From Saprospiraceae bacterium (lineage in GTDB: Bacteria; Bacteroidota; Bacteroidia; Chitinophagales; Saprospiraceae), in contig JADJNF010000007.1 of NCBI GenBank assembly GCA_016714445.1, positions 186,001 to 250,000 of the forward strand: a stretch of 64,000 bases of DNA, in the 5' to 3' direction. A program made the translations under genes and the position numbers. The notes under the pieces were generated by a model. The model was given only the letters and a program-made list of their open reading frames with translations, made no database searches and had not been told where the DNA came from. Positions 7,635-15,742 of this stretch are shown here, in pieces (position 1 is the stretch's first letter; each line of letters starts with the position of its first letter).

Positions 7635-7773
7635 ATTCTTAGCCCATGGTTCATTGACTTACTCACTACATTGGTTGGTATCTCTGTTTCTTTTATGAAC
7701 GAAGAACGAAAATAGTATGCTTCAAATTATATTAAATATTAAATTAACATTAACGCCTTGGATACACATTAAC

Positions 7774-7805
7774 AAAAAAAAGCAGCGTGATTTGGTCAGC
7801 GCTGC
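7774..7805 (-). terminator. Intrinsic terminator of the integrase gene
   Basis: On the minus strand GCAGCG, an 11-12 base loop, CGCTGC and a run of eight T. It starts 23 bp beyond the integrase stop. Confidence 0.8.
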
Positions 7806-7827
7806 CTTTTCTATTTTCAAGGAAAGT

Positions 7828-9087
7828 TTAATTGGCCTTTTTATCCACTTTAGATTCCTTAGCAAATAATTTTTCACTCAATTGGTCCATTTCCGCTCCA
7901 ACCCTGCTCTCAACGATCTTACCATAAATTTGAGTAGTTTTGATACTGCTATGGCCCAGCATTTTACTTGTTGCTTCCATACTTACCCCATTGGCCAAAA
8001 GTACGGTGGTAGCAAATGTATGACGAGCAATATGTGTAGTCATCGGTTTTTCTATCTGGCATAGATCAGCGAGTTCCTTCAGATAAGCATTGAGTTTCTG
8101 ATTACTTTTCATAGGTAACAATCGATTTTTATTGTTACAGAGCGGATGTTCTTTATACTTCTCTATTATTTCCAAAGCTGGCTCCAGGAGTGGCACATTA
8201 CTGGTATTGTCATTCTTTTGTCTGGATGTGTAGATCCATTTCTTGCCATTGATACCTGTCACGATGTGCTCCGGAGTAAGTTTTGTAGCATCTTTATAGG
8301 CATATCCGGTATAACAGCAAAATACAAAACAATCCCTTACTTCTGCAAGTCTTGGCAATTTGATCTCCTTTTCCATAATTCTATTCAACTCATCACCGGT
8401 AAGATATTCACGCTTGGCTTCTTTGATCGATACTTTATAGTTCTGAAAGATATTTTTATCTGCCCATTCATGATTCACTGCAAAGTCCATAACCCGGTTC
8501 AGATACTGTATATATTTGACAATGGTGTTTTGATGCAGCTTCACTTCAGTTTTGAGATAGAAGTCATATTCTACAATGAGGCTGTATTTGAGCTGGAAAA
8601 TATAAAGATCATCATTTTTGAACTTATCCTTAATAAATTCGGCAAGTTTTTTTGAATATGCCTTATAACGCTCCCACGTATGCTGATTAAGTTCAATTCC
8701 AATTAGTTTAGAAGAATGCTCATTATAGATTTTGCAAACTTCATACAGTTTCTTCTTTTTTGGCTCATCTGTTCCAAACAACTTATCTCGCAGCATTTCT
8801 ACCGTAATCTCATCTTCCTGGAGTTTGATGTCATTATAAATCTTCATGACGTCCATCCTGATTTTATCCAGGTAATTATTTAAAGCAAAAATTGCTTGGC
8901 TATTTCCTCTTGCTCTGCCATGGCTTTCATCCCAAGACTCAATATCAATTTTTTGATTTACTGAGATTCTTGCTCGTTGACTGTCAAGAAATAGTTGTAG
9001 GTAGATGGGAACTTGTCCATCAATCATTCGATTCTTTCGGATAATGAAAGAAATTTTTAAAAATCTAATTTTTTCATGATTGTACAT
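7828..9087 (-). CDS. int: Tyrosine recombinase / integrase (CTnDOT-like)
   Basis: 419 residues in three parts: an arm-binding domain (about 1-105), a core-binding SAM-like domain (about 110-215) and a catalytic domain. Visible catalytic residues are H352-x-x-R355 (HIARHTFAT), H379 in LGHSSIKTT and the nucleophile Y388 in QIYGKI. The position of the first catalytic Arg is taken by Ala263 (CCYTGYAYKDATKL). Loss of this Arg is known for IntDOT and its relatives. It would integrate and excise the surrounding element with its product acting in the cytoplasm. Upstream it faces phased TGGTGCC repeats that may be its arm sites, and downstream it has its own terminator. Confidence 0.92.
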   Translation of the reverse strand: MYNHEKIRFLKISFIIRKNRMIDGQVPIYLQLFLDSQRARISVNQKIDIESWDESHGRARGNSQAIFALNNYLDKIRMDVMKIYNDIKLQEDEITVEMLRDKLFGTDEPKKKKLYEVCKIYNEHSSKLIGIELNQHTWERYKAYSKKLAEFIKDKFKNDDLYIFQLKYSLIVEYDFYLKTEVKLHQNTIVKYIQYLNRVMDFAVNHEWADKNIFQNYKVSIKEAKREYLTGDELNRIMEKEIKLPRLAEVRDCFVFCCYTGYAYKDATKLTPEHIVTGINGKKWIYTSRQKNDNTSNVPLLEPALEIIEKYKEHPLCNNKNRLLPMKSNQKLNAYLKELADLCQIEKPMTTHIARHTFATTVLLANGVSMEATSKMLGHSSIKTTQIYGKIVESRVGAEMDQLSEKLFAKESKVDKKAN

Positions 9088-9180
9088 GATTTTAACGGTT
9101 AAGAAATAATGGATGTTGCATCACCACAGTTATTTTCTTAAAATATTAACTATCATGTTGTAAAGATACTATCAACTTAT

Positions 9181-9239
9181 GGTGCCAGATGTTTTTGGCG
9201 TGGTGCCGTATTGGTGACAGATGGTGCCATTATGGTGCC
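9181..9239. promoter_or_regulatory. Phased TGGTGCC repeats upstream of the integrase
   Basis: GGTGCC occurs at 9181, 9202, 9223 and 9234 and GGTGAC at 9213. Spacings are 21, 11, 10 and 11 bp, that is two turns, then one turn each, so all lie on one DNA face. They sit 94-152 bp upstream of the integrase start. Integrase arm-type sites or a repressor array are the likely readings. Confidence 0.6.
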
Positions 9240-9302
9240 ATATAATTTACATCTGTTAACATCATTTCACCTAATCAAGTTTTCATAACTCCTTGAAAAA
9301 CA

Positions 9303-9369
9303 AACGCCAAACAGAATTTTACTTCTATTTGGCGTTATGTTTTGCGGACTGGACGGGTCGGCCGCAAAA
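9303..9369. repeat. Two adjacent hairpins upstream of the integrase
   Basis: AACGCCAAA (9303-9311) pairs with TTTGGCGTT (9328-9336); four bases later TTTTGCGG (9340-9347) pairs with CCGCAAAA (9362-9369) around a GC-rich loop. The GC-rich block stands out in AT-rich surroundings. It could mark an element end or attachment core; no matching second copy was found in the window. Confidence 0.5.
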
Positions 9370-9580
9370 TAAGATTAATCATATATATCACTTTTATTCA
9401 ATTGATTATAAATAAAACATATCTTTATATGTAATTTGGGGAATCTCTGGGAACATGTAATCTGATGCAATTTACACTATTTTGAGCGTAGCGCAAAATT
9501 TATTTTTATCTTTTTAAATCGGTAAAAATGATGCCAAAAAAGGTAATATTTTGAGAAAAATTCCAATCATCCATTTTACC
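9370..9580. other. AT-rich non-coding stretch
   Basis: No gene and no clear repeat was found between the hairpins and the iteron-like block. Confidence 0.5.
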
Positions 9581-9609
9581 CTATTTTGACACCAAAACAG
9601 CAGTCCACT

Positions 9610-9770
9610 ACGAGTTCTCAAAATAGGACACGGAGTTCTTTTTACGGTCAGAAGCGTACTGTTTCACAGTCAGGTGCGTACCGTAATGAGAACTCGTCGA
9701 AAACTCGTCGCAGTACCATATTAAGACATATACTACAATATACTACATACTACTTAACTACAGCAAAAAA
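9610..9770. repeat. Iteron-like block, candidate replication or transfer origin
   Basis: A direct repeat TCAGAAGCGTAC (9648-9659) / TCAGGTGCGTAC (9670-9681) has a 22-bp period. It is bracketed by TACGGT/ACCGTA and by the 11-base perfect inverted pair ACGAGTTCTCA (9610-9620) / TGAGAACTCGT (9687-9697). ACTCGTCG occurs at 9692-9699 and again at 9703-9710. An AT-rich run with repeated ATACTAC (9729-9760) follows. Iterons plus an AT-rich strand-opening region upstream of replication-type genes are the usual layout of an iteron origin. Confidence 0.45.
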
Positions 9771-10159
9771 TTAAAAATTTTAAAAAAAAGACAAAAACTA
9801 CACGGGACAATCGCACCAGGGGCCGGCGAGCCCAATTTTTCAATAGCATTTAGCATACAAAAGGTTTAATTCAAAATTATATTCTGTATGACTAGTAAAT
9901 AATTGTTGTAATCAGAATATGGTATCGTTTTTTTGGCCATCTTGGTAAACTTGATTCTGATGGACATCAAAATACTTATTTTTAGATATTTTGGATATTT
10001 GACTGAGCCCTTATTTCACTTAGGTTTAGCCTTAATTTTGAGCTTAATCAAATTCTATCACCACTCCAAATTAAAAAATATTTATCCAACTTGGATTCAT
10101 CTTTGTAAATGATTTGACCACATGCCTCCACCTTTGCATCAATCAAATTATTATTTACC
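9771..10159. other. AT-rich non-coding stretch before the HTH gene
   Basis: No gene is supported here. A short GC-rich patch at 9812-9832 stands out; the rest is AT-rich and probably holds the promoter of the three-gene run that follows. Confidence 0.45.
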
Positions 10160-10465
10160 ATGCCTGCCAGTATCCTTACCACAGATGATCTCCGGGAATT
10201 TAAAACGGAGCTCTTTGATGAAATCAGAACCCTGATTTCAAAAGCCCAAACACCTAGTGTCCAGCAAAAGAAATTTTTAAAATCTTCGGAAGTAACCGAC
10301 TTATTGGGTATCTCTCCAAATACTTTGTACCAGATGCGGGTGAACCGCCAATTGCCTTTCACAAAAGTGAATGGAACCATTTTCTTTGATTGGGACGATA
10401 TCATGGCCATGATGGCAAAAAACAAGAAGTTGGAAAAAGTCTATCAGAATAATCGTAAATTTTGA
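10160..10465 (+). CDS. Helix-turn-helix DNA-binding protein (excisionase/MerR-like HTH_17)
   Basis: 101 residues. An acidic N-terminal part (ILTTDDLREFKTELFDEIRTL) is followed by the HTH segment KFLKSSEVTDLLGISPNTLYQMRVNRQLPFTKVNGTI and a beta-wing (IFFDWDDIMAMM). This is the standard Bacteroidota element excisionase-like protein found upstream of replication or mobilisation genes. Here it starts a three-gene plus-strand run, 4 bp before the next start, and follows the iteron-like block. It may act in excision, in origin control, or both. Confidence 0.8.
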   Translation: MPASILTTDDLREFKTELFDEIRTLISKAQTPSVQQKKFLKSSEVTDLLGISPNTLYQMRVNRQLPFTKVNGTIFFDWDDIMAMMAKNKKLEKVYQNNRKF

Positions 10466-10469
10466 TCAC

Positions 10470-11207
10470 ATGACTTCAAAACCATCTAATCAGCCGCTAA
10501 TAAACTACTTCCGTCACCAGGACCAGTTTTATGAAATTGTTAAATCGGTGGATGCCATCAATTACACCCACATTGCTTTGTACCAGGCTTTGTTTCGCAG
10601 ATGGAATTTGAATTACTTCAACAATCCATTTCATACAGACCGGGAAACACTAATGGCCATGTCAGGTATCAAATCCAAATCTGCTTACTACAAAGTTTTG
10701 CGGGAATTGGAGTCGTTTGATCTTTTACGATATTTCCCTTCTACTTCGGTTTATGTAAAGAGTCTATTCTGCCTATCCACATTCGAGTTTTCAGAAGAGA
10801 GTGTTTCCATTTGTCTATGGGGAATATCCAATCATCTATCATTAGGGTTAAATTCAGGCAATCAGACGGCACTTTTCAGTAAAAACCATACAGAATCATC
10901 AAAAGCTAATTTAACATCCGTATCGGCTTTAAAAAACGGTAAAGGAAAGCTTGTATTATTGAAAAAATATAAGCTGGAAATGATTTCTATTCAGCCAGAT
11001 CTGAAAGTAGATACCAAACAAAATGAAACTTCTAAATTTAACCCACTCACAGATCCTAGATACGCGTCTCACCTAGATCAAAATATTTCATCACTTTCAA
11101 ATAATTCCTATCATGCAAACCATCAGAATTCAAAATCTGGACGTTCCGGTCTCCGTCCTCCGGGAGTACAAATCGATCCTAACGCAGATTACTCAGTCCC
11201 ACTTTAG
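10470..11207 (+). CDS. Replication/partition-type helix-turn-helix protein of a mobile element
   Basis: 245 residues. The first 100 form a winged-helix fold typical of element-borne replication proteins: HIALYQALFRRWNLNYFNNPFHTDRETLMAMSGI, then KSAYYKVLRELESFDLLRYFPS. The rest is low-complexity and Ser/Asn-rich, and its last 32 codons overlap the start of the next gene in another frame. The pattern (a helical DNA-binding half, then a disordered tail, just upstream of a DnaC-like ATPase) is common in Bacteroidota integrative elements. A DnaD-like or primosome-loading role is inferred; the exact family is not known to me. Confidence 0.6.
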   Translation: MTSKPSNQPLINYFRHQDQFYEIVKSVDAINYTHIALYQALFRRWNLNYFNNPFHTDRETLMAMSGIKSKSAYYKVLRELESFDLLRYFPSTSVYVKSLFCLSTFEFSEESVSICLWGISNHLSLGLNSGNQTALFSKNHTESSKANLTSVSALKNGKGKLVLLKKYKLEMISIQPDLKVDTKQNETSKFNPLTDPRYASHLDQNISSLSNNSYHANHQNSKSGRSGLRPPGVQIDPNADYSVPL

Positions 11208-11817
11208 TTATGAGCTGTTTACCAAATTTTTGGAAGTCAATGGTCAGATCATATTTGGTCAAAATTTCCGACTTTACCAGGAAGATAAAAAAGTGCTCAT
11301 GGAACTCTACGCCTACTTTACCGGAGAACCGCAGCTTTGCAAGTTCTATTCCATAGATCTCAATAAAGGCCTTTTCCTTTCTGGGAAAACTGGGGTTGGG
11401 AAGACCGTTCACATCAAACTATTGAGAAGATTGCTGGAATTAAATGAACGGTTTAAAATAAAGTCATGCCAACAACTTTCTTTGGAGTACATGGAGCAAG
11501 GTTCCAATGTTTTGATGCTGTATGGTCGCAATTACATTGACTATATTGATCGCAACACCATCAACCAGTCCTATTGTTTTGACGATTTAGGAACAGAAGA
11601 TGAAGTCAGACATTATGGCACCCAGACCAATGCCATGGCGCAGGTCATTTTGATGCGCTATAACCTTTATCAGAATTACAAAATAGTTACTCATTTCACA
11701 TCCAACCTCACTGCCGATCAGATTGAAAAATACTACGGTGACCGGGTAAGGAGCAGATTAAAAGAGATGTGCAACTGGATTGAATACACCAGCGATTCTC
11801 CTGACAAAAGAAAATAA
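11113..11817 (+). CDS. DnaC-like AAA+ ATPase
   Basis: 234 residues with Walker A GKTGVGKT (about 93-100), Walker B-like YCFDDLG (about 153-159) and a sensor segment ending ...ILMRYNLYQNYKIVTHFTSNLTADQIEKYYGDRVRSRLKEM (Arg finger region RVRSRL). This is the helicase-loader/IstB-like family that puts the replicative helicase onto DNA. It overlaps the preceding gene by 95 bp in a different frame; the overlap reads sensibly here (NLDVPVSVLREYKSIL), so the start at 11113 is kept, though a later start is possible. A strong terminator follows. Confidence 0.82.
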   Translation: MQTIRIQNLDVPVSVLREYKSILTQITQSHFSYELFTKFLEVNGQIIFGQNFRLYQEDKKVLMELYAYFTGEPQLCKFYSIDLNKGLFLSGKTGVGKTVHIKLLRRLLELNERFKIKSCQQLSLEYMEQGSNVLMLYGRNYIDYIDRNTINQSYCFDDLGTEDEVRHYGTQTNAMAQVILMRYNLYQNYKIVTHFTSNLTADQIEKYYGDRVRSRLKEMCNWIEYTSDSPDKRK

Positions 11818-11930
11818 AATCAGATACTTTAATGAGTCTGATCTGCAAAGAAGCATATTACACTAGTTGGTTTACTTTCGTCTTTCCCTCGTGATGTGGG
11901 TCTCGATTCGGAAAGCTGAAACGGGAAGAG

Positions 11931-11963
11931 CAGCAGCTTCAGCGCCTGCTGAAGCTGCTTTTT
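11931..11963 (+). terminator. Strong intrinsic terminator after the DnaC-like gene
   Basis: AGCAGCTTCAGC, GCCT loop, GCTGAAGCTGCT, TTTT: a perfect 12-bp stem. It lies 114 bp past the ATPase stop and 20 bp before the next start. Confidence 0.85.
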
Positions 11964-11982
11964 AAAATTCAAAATAAAATTT

Positions 11983-13008
11983 ATGGCAAAATCATTTTTA
12001 ATCTTCGCATCAATTTTAGCTTTCATCTTTATCGCAAATTCTGTGAATAGCCAAGAAATCATTCTCCCAGGCTTAAAAGGAGATTCTCTACTCACCGAAC
12101 TAAAAAAATACTACACCCCCAAAACCGTCCTCCCTTATGACCAAGCAAGGACCAAACTCTATAATGAAGTTTTCCTTCAGAACGATTCATTAGAATGCTT
12201 CTATTCCGGATACAAAATCCCAGTTCCATCAGGTACCAACATCCTTTCCTGGACTGCCAAGTATGGCATCCAAACAGAACATCTTTTTCCCAGATCTCTT
12301 GGATCAGCTGCAATGCCTGCATTATCAGACCTACATCATTTAGTACCAGCAAGAGCAACGATCAACACTTTAAGGAAAAATTCCCCATTCCAGGACATTC
12401 CAGACGAACAAACTAAGTATTGGATATACCAGGATAAAGTACTCACCACTATCCCCAGAAAAGACATCAACCTGTATTCTGAATCCAAATCCAATGCTTT
12501 TGAACCATCTGAATTTCGCAAAGGCGACATCGCCCGGTCCATGTTTTACTTCTACACTTTTTACCGATCAGAAGCGAACCATAAGAGTAAAACCTTCTTT
12601 ACATCTATGCTCCCCAATCTTTGCCGTTGGCATCGATTTGACAAAGTGGATTCCACAGAAATCAACCGATCAATGGCCATCACTAGCATCCAGTCCAACA
12701 TCAATCCATTTATATTTGATCCAACGCTCTCAGAACGTTGTTTTTGTGTTCCGTATCCTGACATACCTTCCAAGATTTATACCGTAAAAATCTACCCAAA
12801 CCCTTCCAAAGGTCTTTTTTATATTGATATTCCGGACTACAAAGGCCTAGTCAACATGAAGATTTCTGATCAATCCAGAAAACTAATCGAGACGCATCAT
12901 TTGATGTATTCTGGGTTGATGAGCTGGAGGTTGGATAGTGGCTTTTACAAGGTTAGTATTGCTTTTACAAATTCCCATTCTGTCACAATGGATTTACTGA
13001 TATTTTAA
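11983..13008 (+). CDS. Secreted endonuclease I family nuclease with T9SS sorting domain
   Basis: 341 residues. A signal peptide (KSFLIFASILAFIFIANSVNSQ) is followed by the endonuclease I fold, with catalytic-type motif QTEHLFPRSLG (the His-metal core), DLHHLVPARATINTLRKN and FRKGDIARSMFYFYTFY. It ends with a T9SS type A sorting domain (VKIYPNPSKGLFYIDI, then SGFYKVSI). The enzyme nicks or cuts extracellular DNA and RNA after export by the Por secretion system. It is the second secreted nuclease in 10 kb, and both lie beside the mobile-element block. Confidence 0.88.
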   Translation: MAKSFLIFASILAFIFIANSVNSQEIILPGLKGDSLLTELKKYYTPKTVLPYDQARTKLYNEVFLQNDSLECFYSGYKIPVPSGTNILSWTAKYGIQTEHLFPRSLGSAAMPALSDLHHLVPARATINTLRKNSPFQDIPDEQTKYWIYQDKVLTTIPRKDINLYSESKSNAFEPSEFRKGDIARSMFYFYTFYRSEANHKSKTFFTSMLPNLCRWHRFDKVDSTEINRSMAITSIQSNINPFIFDPTLSERCFCVPYPDIPSKIYTVKIYPNPSKGLFYIDIPDYKGLVNMKISDQSRKLIETHHLMYSGLMSWRLDSGFYKVSIAFTNSHSVTMDLLIF

Positions 13009-13078
13009 ATAACAGCCAAATAATGAAATCACAGTTGGCAATTTTGCTTTACCGATAATATAATTGATTCATTTTTTA

Positions 13079-15124
13079 TTAAAACTTCATATTCTGTATC
13101 CTTACAGCATTTAATATAGACAGTAACGCCACACCTACATCTGCAAAAACTGCCTCCCACATGGTAGCTAAGCCACCTGCCCCAAGTATAAGTACAATAG
13201 CTTTTACACCAAAAGCCAGTGTAATATTTTGCCAAACAATCTTTTTGGTTTGTTTACCAATGTTTATGGCCATAGGTATTTTACTTGGCATATCATCTTG
13301 TATGACAACATCTGCCGTTTCAATGGTGGCATCGCTACCCAATCCTCCCATTGCAATCCCAACATCACTCAGTGCTACCACAGGGGCATCATTGACACCA
13401 TCACCTACAAAAGCTACGGTTTCGTTTTTAGCTTTGATTTCTTTTACTTTACTGACTTTGTCTTCCGGTAGTAAATCGCCATAAGCATTGATAATCCCGA
13501 GAGATTTGGCTACAAACTGAACAACATTACTTTTATCACCACTAAGCATAGTTGTTTTTACCCCAAGTGCTTTTAATCTGTCTATTGTAAGCTGAGCATC
13601 TTCTTTGATAATATCTGCAATGGTAACATAGCCAACAAATTTTTTATCATAAGCTATGGCAATGATGGTGTAAACAATAGAGCTAGAATCAACTTCATGA
13701 GCAATGGAGAACTTGTCCATCAATTTGAAATTACCAACTAACAGTTCTTTACCATTTACTGTGGCTTTTAGTCCATGTCCGGAAATCTCTTCTACATTTT
13801 CTGGTTTGATATTCCTATCCACATCACCTACATACTTGTGGATGGCGGTAGCCACCGGATGTGTACTGTGACTCTCAACTGCATTCACCATTTGTAATAT
13901 TTCATCTTTGTTGTATTGTTGATCTATTACTACATCCTGAACCTTAAAAACGCCTTCTGTCATGGTTCCTGTTTTATCCATGACCACATTTTGAATATTG
14001 GCAATGATGTCTAAAAAATTACTGCCTTTGAATAGTATGCCATTTTTAGAAGCTGCACCAATGCCACCAAAATATCCTAAAGGTATGCTTATGACCAAGG
14101 CACAAGGGCAAGATATAACCAGGAAAACCAATGCTCTGTATAGCCACTGACTAAAATCATAATTGTCAACAAAAAGATAGGGAAGGGCAGTGATGAGTAC
14201 AGCTAAGAGTACTACAATAGGTGTGTATATTTTTGCAAACTTTCTAATGAACAGTTCGGTGGGTGCTTTCTGAGCGGTAGCATTTTGCACCATTTCTAAA
14301 ATTTTGCTCAACTTGCTATCGGTATAAGCAGTAGTAACTTTAACCTGTGACACCGTGTTAAGGTTTATCATGCCTGCCAATACTGTTTCCCCTTTTATTT
14401 TGGTATCGGGTTTACTTTCTCCAGTCAATGCTGCTGTATTAAAAGAAGCAGTGTCTGAAAGTAATTCGCCGTCAAGGCCTAACTTTTCTCCCGATTTTAG
14501 TTGAATAATGTCTCCAATTTTTGCAGTTTCCGCTTTTATCTTTCTTGCCTGATTGTTTTCTAAAATGGTAACTTCATCGGGTCTTTGATCTAATAAACTT
14601 TTTATATTTGCTTTGGCTCTTTTTACGGCCAAAGTCTGAAATACTTCTCCAATGCTATAAAAAAGCATGACGGCTACGCCTTCAGGAAATTCTCCGATAG
14701 CAAAAGCCCCTATGGTGGCAATGCTCATTAATAAAAACTCTGAAAACACTTCACCTTTACTTATTGCACCGATGGCATCTTTGATGACCGGAAAACCAAC
14801 CGGTGCATATGCCCCCAAATACCAAATTAATCGAACCAAATCAGTAAACCAGGTTTGCGGAATCAAATGATCCAATGCAAGGGCAAAAACTAAAAGGAAG
14901 CATGAAATGATGGCAGGTAAGAATATTTTGTAAGTACTTCCATTTCCACCTCTATTATCGTGACCGTCATCATCATGTTCGTCATGGCTTGGTTCATCAG
15001 TAGCACAACACACAATTTCTTTATGCTCCTTCTTTAATTCTTTATTTGCTACGGCATTTATTTTTTCTTCCTGAGTGCAACAAAGTTGATTGCCTTTTGC
15101 ATCATATATATGTTTATGTTCCAT
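13079..15124 (-). CDS. P1B-type ATPase, Zn/Cd/Pb class
   Basis: 681 residues. A short metal-binding N-terminus (HIYDAKGNQLCCTQEE, CC at 15-16 and 39-40, then HDEHDDDGHDN) precedes the transporter core. Visible are TGES at 234-237, the membrane motif SCPCALVIS with CPC at 339-341 followed by IPLGYFGG, the phosphorylation site DKTGT and the GDGVNDAPV hinge. CPC plus this membrane set is typical of Zn2+/Cd2+ exporters rather than copper pumps. Its start lies 1 bp after the (frameshifted) methyltransferase stop, and it ends the run led by the Fur-type regulator and the TonB receptor. Confidence 0.9.
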   Translation of the reverse strand: MEHKHIYDAKGNQLCCTQEEKINAVANKELKKEHKEIVCCATDEPSHDEHDDDGHDNRGGNGSTYKIFLPAIISCFLLVFALALDHLIPQTWFTDLVRLIWYLGAYAPVGFPVIKDAIGAISKGEVFSEFLLMSIATIGAFAIGEFPEGVAVMLFYSIGEVFQTLAVKRAKANIKSLLDQRPDEVTILENNQARKIKAETAKIGDIIQLKSGEKLGLDGELLSDTASFNTAALTGESKPDTKIKGETVLAGMINLNTVSQVKVTTAYTDSKLSKILEMVQNATAQKAPTELFIRKFAKIYTPIVVLLAVLITALPYLFVDNYDFSQWLYRALVFLVISCPCALVISIPLGYFGGIGAASKNGILFKGSNFLDIIANIQNVVMDKTGTMTEGVFKVQDVVIDQQYNKDEILQMVNAVESHSTHPVATAIHKYVGDVDRNIKPENVEEISGHGLKATVNGKELLVGNFKLMDKFSIAHEVDSSSIVYTIIAIAYDKKFVGYVTIADIIKEDAQLTIDRLKALGVKTTMLSGDKSNVVQFVAKSLGIINAYGDLLPEDKVSKVKEIKAKNETVAFVGDGVNDAPVVALSDVGIAMGGLGSDATIETADVVIQDDMPSKIPMAINIGKQTKKIVWQNITLAFGVKAIVLILGAGGLATMWEAVFADVGVALLSILNAVRIQNMKF

Positions 15125-15125
15125 T

Positions 15126-15724
15126 TTAAAACAATCTTTTTGCTTTTAATTTGTAATATAAATAGTCATGAGTGTGTTGCTTTTGCAAAAACTCTTCTTC
15201 TAATCTGATCTGGATTTGTATGACAATATAGGTGGTCAAAGTCAAAAAGAATGTAAGCGCATTAGGAACAAAAAAAATAGGCCCAACACACTTATGATCA
15301 TACCTAAAAAAATAAGATTTCTACTAATCGAAAATACACCATCTGTGACTAATTTTGTTTTATTTTCTTCATCAATGCCTATTCTCCAGCTATTACTCAT
15401 TTGATACTGTGCTATGCTTATCCATACCAAGGCAATATGTATTAAAGCCAGTCCAATTATAGTCAGTGGTTTAGTTTGTAAGTAGGAAATCGGTACTAAA
15501 TAAGAATGTATTTTTTCTGAAAAAGAAAACGTTAGTACAGCAGCAAACAATAGAACAATCAACACATTCGTGATAAAGCCAATATAATCAGATGCATTAT
15601 CAATTTTTCCAAATATTATAGGATTAATTCTTGTCTGTCTAATAGTTTGATAAATAGTTATTTTTAATGCTGTAAGCATGTTTAGAATGAAATAAAGTGG
15701 TAAATATATATTAAGCATATTCAA
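15126..15724 (-). pseudogene. Frameshifted isoprenylcysteine-methyltransferase-like membrane protein, copy 1
   Basis: The frame from 15724 reads 150 residues that align almost exactly with the intact copy at 18630 (LVPISYLQT.., MSNSWRIGIDEENKTKLVTDGVFSISRN.IFLG). It then leaves the frame in a run of eight A on the plus strand (15273-15280). The other frame continues the alignment (VPNALTFFLTLTTYIVIQIQ, EEEFLQKQHTHDYLYYKLKAKRLF) to TAA at 15126. One base in a homopolymer therefore separates it from an intact gene, either true slippage or a sequencing error. The product would be a multi-span ICMT/PEMT-type methyltransferase; its partner gene is the P-type ATPase. Confidence 0.75.
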
Positions 15725-15742
15725 CAGTATTATTATTTGTGG

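Noticed and set aside
8146..8655. Open frame on the plus strand opposite the integrase
   Set aside because: The integrase on the minus strand has clear catalytic motifs; the opposite frame is only a shadow of its codon use.
9303..9369. tmRNA or tRNA end as integration target
   Set aside because: The two hairpins do not form an acceptor or T-arm and no CCA or anticodon arm can be built.
9586..9774. Open frame over the iteron-like block
   Set aside because: Low-complexity peptide made by the repeats; no start context or homology pattern.
10048..10425. Minus-strand frame across the HTH gene
   Set aside because: The plus strand encodes a typical HTH_17 protein; the minus frame has no recognisable motifs.
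15243..15285. Separate short C-terminal variant of the methyltransferase
   Set aside because: The alternative frame continues the alignment with copy 2 to the last residues, so a frameshift is the better explanation.
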